From: Dyadobacter sp. CECT 9275 | GTDB taxonomy: Bacteria; Bacteroidota; Bacteroidia; Cytophagales; Spirosomataceae | NCBI RefSeq assembly: GCF_907164905.1 | Contig: NZ_CAJRAF010000002.1 | Location: forward strand, 496,001-560,000 | Length of the DNA stretch: 64,000 nucleotides | Reading direction: 5' to 3' | In this document: piece by piece, positions 61,852 through 64,000 of the stretch | Layout: each line of letters opens with the position of its first letter | How positions within the stretch are numbered: position 1 is the stretch's first letter | The notes under the pieces: model-generated | What the model was told of the DNA's origin: nothing | Databases searched by the model: none | Seen by the model: the letters and a program-made list of their open reading frames with translations, nothing else | Program-made: the position numbers and the translations under genes

Positions 61852-62850
61852 ATGAAAACGGCGTTTTTTAGTACCAAATCCTACGACCGCGAATATTTTG
61901 ATAAAAGCCGCGAGCTGGAAGGACACGATATTACTTATTTTGAAGTACCGCTTAACGTTCATACCGCCAGGCTGGCCGAAGGTTACGACGCCGTTTGTAT
62001 TTTTGTAAATGACATAGCTGATACAGAAACGATCCATAAGCTCGCATCACTCGGTGTGAAAGCCATTGCCCTGCGCTGTGCCGGTTTCAACAATGTTAAT
62101 TTGAAAACAGCGTATGAAAATGGCATAAAGGTTGTCAGAGTCCCGGCCTATTCTCCTGAAGCAGTGGCCGAACATGCCGTTGCTCTTATCCTGACGCTAA
62201 ACCGCAAAACACACCGCGCTTACAACCGGGTGCGGGAAGGCAACTTTTCCATTGAAAACCTGACGGGTTTTAACCTTTATAAAAAAACGATTGGCGTGGT
62301 GGGAACGGGATTAATCGGTACTGCTTTTTGCCGGATCATGCTGGGCTTCGGCTGTAAGGTTGTAGCTTTTGACATCAGACAGAATCAGGAATTAATCGAA
62401 AAGGGTGTGATTTACGAGCCACTGGAAAAGGTACTTTTTGAAAGTGATATCATCTCGCTGCACTGCCCGCTCAATCCTTCAACGGCCCACATGATCGACA
62501 AAAATGCGATCGACAAAATGAAAAACGGTGTGATGGTCATTAATACAAGCCGCGGAGGACTTGTGAATTCCATTGATACTATTGAGGGCCTGAAAAACGG
62601 AAAAATTGGGTACCTCGGTATTGATGTCTACGAGCAGGAAAGCGAGCTGTTTTTTAAAGATCTGTCGGAAATGGTAATACAGGACGATGTCATGGCACGG
62701 CTCATATCCTTTCCCAACGTACTCGTAACGGGGCATTTAGGATTTTTCACTAAAGAAGCACTGGAAGAAATCACCAGAATAACTTTACAGAACCTTTCTG
62801 ACCTGGATGCTGGCCGCAGCCTGCAAAACGAAGTACCCTACACCGCCTGA
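61852..62850 (+). CDS. D-lactate dehydrogenase-like 2-hydroxyacid dehydrogenase
   Basis: A 332-residue D-2-hydroxyacid dehydrogenase. NAD-binding GVVGTGLIGTAFCRIMLGFG follows a catalytic-domain start (MKTAFFSTKSYDREYF) typical of LdhA. Active-site Arg in NTSRGGLVNS, Glu in the IDVYEQES segment and His in VTGHLGFFT are visible. It likely interconverts pyruvate and D-lactate with NADH. It ends just before a 12-bp terminator stem shared with the convergent desaturase gene. Confidence 0.92.
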   Translation: MKTAFFSTKSYDREYFDKSRELEGHDITYFEVPLNVHTARLAEGYDAVCIFVNDIADTETIHKLASLGVKAIALRCAGFNNVNLKTAYENGIKVVRVPAYSPEAVAEHAVALILTLNRKTHRAYNRVREGNFSIENLTGFNLYKKTIGVVGTGLIGTAFCRIMLGFGCKVVAFDIRQNQELIEKGVIYEPLEKVLFESDIISLHCPLNPSTAHMIDKNAIDKMKNGVMVINTSRGGLVNSIDTIEGLKNGKIGYLGIDVYEQESELFFKDLSEMVIQDDVMARLISFPNVLVTGHLGFFTKEALEEITRITLQNLSDLDAGRSLQNEVPYTA

Positions 62851-62860
62851 ATTCGCTAAA

Positions 62861-62898
62861 ACGGAAGATCCCCTGCCGTCCGGCAAGGGATCTTCCGT
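62861..62898. terminator. Bidirectional terminator between convergent genes
   Basis: ACGGAAGATCCC at 62861-62872 is the exact reverse complement of GGGATCTTCCGT at 62887-62898; an inner TGCC/GGCA (62874-62877, 62882-62885) extends the stem. On the minus strand it is followed by TTTTAG. It separates the LDH-like and acyl-ACP desaturase genes. Confidence 0.75.
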
Positions 62899-62931
62899 CA
62901 ACAACCCACTGCATAACGCTTACTGCTCCTC

Positions 62932-63915
62932 CTACCTGATCCAGCTAAATTCATATTTCAGATCGGGTATCTTGGTGCGCTCTGCAATACGGAGCAAACG
63001 CGCTGGTAAAGCCATCAGATAATCCCGGGCCTTTTCAGCTTTTTCATTCAGGCCTTTAACGGTTTCAATCTCCCATTCAATCAGCAGGGAGTCCAGTATT
63101 TCGATATAGTCATTGGTGGTATATACCCCCAATCGCTGAGCGGCATCCGAAAAATGGGAAAAGGTATCCCCCATCTTCACGCCGGTCTCCCTTAAGAAAT
63201 GGGCAGGCATTACAATTTTTTTGCGCATCATATCCTCGAGTGCCAGAATCAGTTCCGAAGGGTCTACCGCCAGAATCCTCGTAACAAAAGCCTTGTAAGC
63301 CTTTGCATGCCGCATTTCGTCGGAAGCAATCACACCGCAAATTTTGGAAAGGTGCGGATTTCCGAATTTTTTGGCGAGCGTTGCCGTTCGGCGGTGAGAC
63401 ACATTGGTAGCCAATTCCTGAAAAGAGGTATAGATAAAGTTACGGTAAGGATCACGGTCGGTCCCAATATCAAAACCATCTGCAATGAGGTATTGGGTGG
63501 ACACCTCCATCGCCCGCATGTTCACGCGCCCCGAGAGGTAAAGATATTTATTGAGCAGATCCCCATGACGGTTTTCTTCGGCTGTCCATGCACGTACCCA
63601 GCGCATCCAGCCATTTGGTTCTTCCACCTGGTTCACCCCGATCACATCTGCCAGCCACGATTCATACGTAGGAAGAGCTTCCTCCGTGATGGTATCCCCG
63701 ATCAAAACGGCGATATAATCGTAAGGCAATTCCATGCAGCTTTCCTGCAGTAATTTCACCTCGCTGATAAAATTCTCGCTGGATGCATCCGGTAAAAAAT
63801 CCGAAGGCTGCCAGTTATCTTCAATTGGTCTAAGGTACTCTGCGATCAGGCCGTCAAGGTCCTTTCCTACGTGTTGCATTACCTCAAGACGTTCGGCCGA
63901 AAGTGCGCTATCCAT
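62932..63915 (-). CDS. Acyl-ACP desaturase (plant-type, diiron)
   Basis: A 327-residue soluble diiron enzyme related to plant stearoyl-ACP Delta-9 desaturase. Metal-ligand motifs are complete: E114 and H117 in EENRH, E166 in SFQELATNVSHRR, and E199 and H202 in DEMRH. It inserts a double bond into acyl chains on ACP using O2 and ferredoxin electrons. Bacteria more often use FabA-type or membrane-bound desaturases, though this type occurs in mycobacteria and some Bacteroidota. It is a single gene; only 85 bp of its upstream region lie in the window. The ATG at 63915 is supported by the family-like helical start. Confidence 0.93.
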   Translation of the reverse strand: MDSALSAERLEVMQHVGKDLDGLIAEYLRPIEDNWQPSDFLPDASSENFISEVKLLQESCMELPYDYIAVLIGDTITEEALPTYESWLADVIGVNQVEEPNGWMRWVRAWTAEENRHGDLLNKYLYLSGRVNMRAMEVSTQYLIADGFDIGTDRDPYRNFIYTSFQELATNVSHRRTATLAKKFGNPHLSKICGVIASDEMRHAKAYKAFVTRILAVDPSELILALEDMMRKKIVMPAHFLRETGVKMGDTFSHFSDAAQRLGVYTTNDYIEILDSLLIEWEIETVKGLNEKAEKARDYLMALPARLLRIAERTKIPDLKYEFSWIR

Positions 63916-64000
63916 TATTAAATCTGTTTAAATCCAAAATACAGTGACACAAAGTACGGTAAATTAAAGTAAGTTTTGCATGACAATTCTCATTTCCCGG

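Noticed and set aside
1..64000. Mobile element, prophage or defence island
   Set aside because: No transposase, integrase, phage structural or restriction gene is seen, and gene content and base composition look uniform.

Overview
The window looks like chromosomal DNA from a Bacteroidota bacterium of the Cytophagales type, Dyadobacter-like. The genus is an inference; the phylum is well supported. Evidence for the phylum: a SusC/SusD pair, a protein with a type IX secretion (type B) C-terminal sorting domain, a Reg_prop/Y_Y_Y histidine kinase, DUF2723, DUF983 and DUF3857-transglutaminase proteins, a FucP-type sugar permease, and almost no Shine-Dalgarno sequences. I see no rRNA, tRNA, CRISPR array, transposase, integrase or prophage gene.

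Layout. (1) 1-2728, minus strand: the end of an exopolysaccharide locus, with a Wzz-like chain-length protein (cut by the window edge), a short TolC-like protein, a sugar transferase fused to a degenerate receiver domain, and a single-domain response regulator. (2) 3164-7133, minus strand: a compact four-gene operon of cNMP-binding-domain histidine kinase, receiver-glutaredoxin-like-thioredoxin reductase-like fusion, UBP-type zinc finger and small lipoprotein. Both redox motifs in the fusion protein are lost, so this is the best candidate for an undescribed signalling system. (3) 7361-15373: a ModE-like regulator, a DUF2723 membrane protein, DUF983, and a LuxR-type regulator converging on a large periplasmic-sensor histidine kinase. 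(4) 15746-28404: oxidoreductases and sugar metabolism (gluconate dehydrogenase subunit 3-like plus GMC oxidoreductase, MFS permeases, an Omp85-like barrel, a GHL6-like glycosidase, YceI, a ROK kinase, a FucP permease, two SGNH hydrolases). (5) 28610-31905: a YbbA/YbbP-like ABC system divergent from a TesA-like esterase. (6) 32422-37199: a SusC/SusD pair. (7) 37300-40733: a DUF3857-transglutaminase-DUF2569 protein and a YwqK/MORN-like protein. (8) 40788-52618: a LacI regulator and a complete myo-inositol catabolic cluster (iolB, C, A, G, a sodium symporter, J, D, E). (9) 52892-57412: S41 peptidase, T9SS-exported adhesin-like protein, lipoprotein acetolactate decarboxylase. (10) 57497-63915: DoxX-like protein, Crp-like regulator, cytochrome P450, F420-reductase-like protein, beta carbonic anhydrase, D-lactate dehydrogenase-like protein, acyl-ACP desaturase.

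How the genes fit together. The iol cluster encodes the whole route from myo-inositol to DHAP plus acetyl-CoA. The LacI gene diverges from iolB across two copies of the perfect palindrome CAAACGTTTG set 20 bp apart. The same palindrome, again as a pair (21 bp apart), lies upstream of the SusC gene about 9.6 kb away, and a one-mismatch copy lies upstream of the inositol-type symporter. This suggests one regulon in which the SusC/SusD pair brings an inositol-containing compound across the outer membrane, the symporter carries it across the inner membrane, and the iol enzymes degrade it. Several gene pairs are separated by near-perfect hairpin terminators, and one perfect 17-bp hairpin lies inside a coding sequence at 3573-3614.
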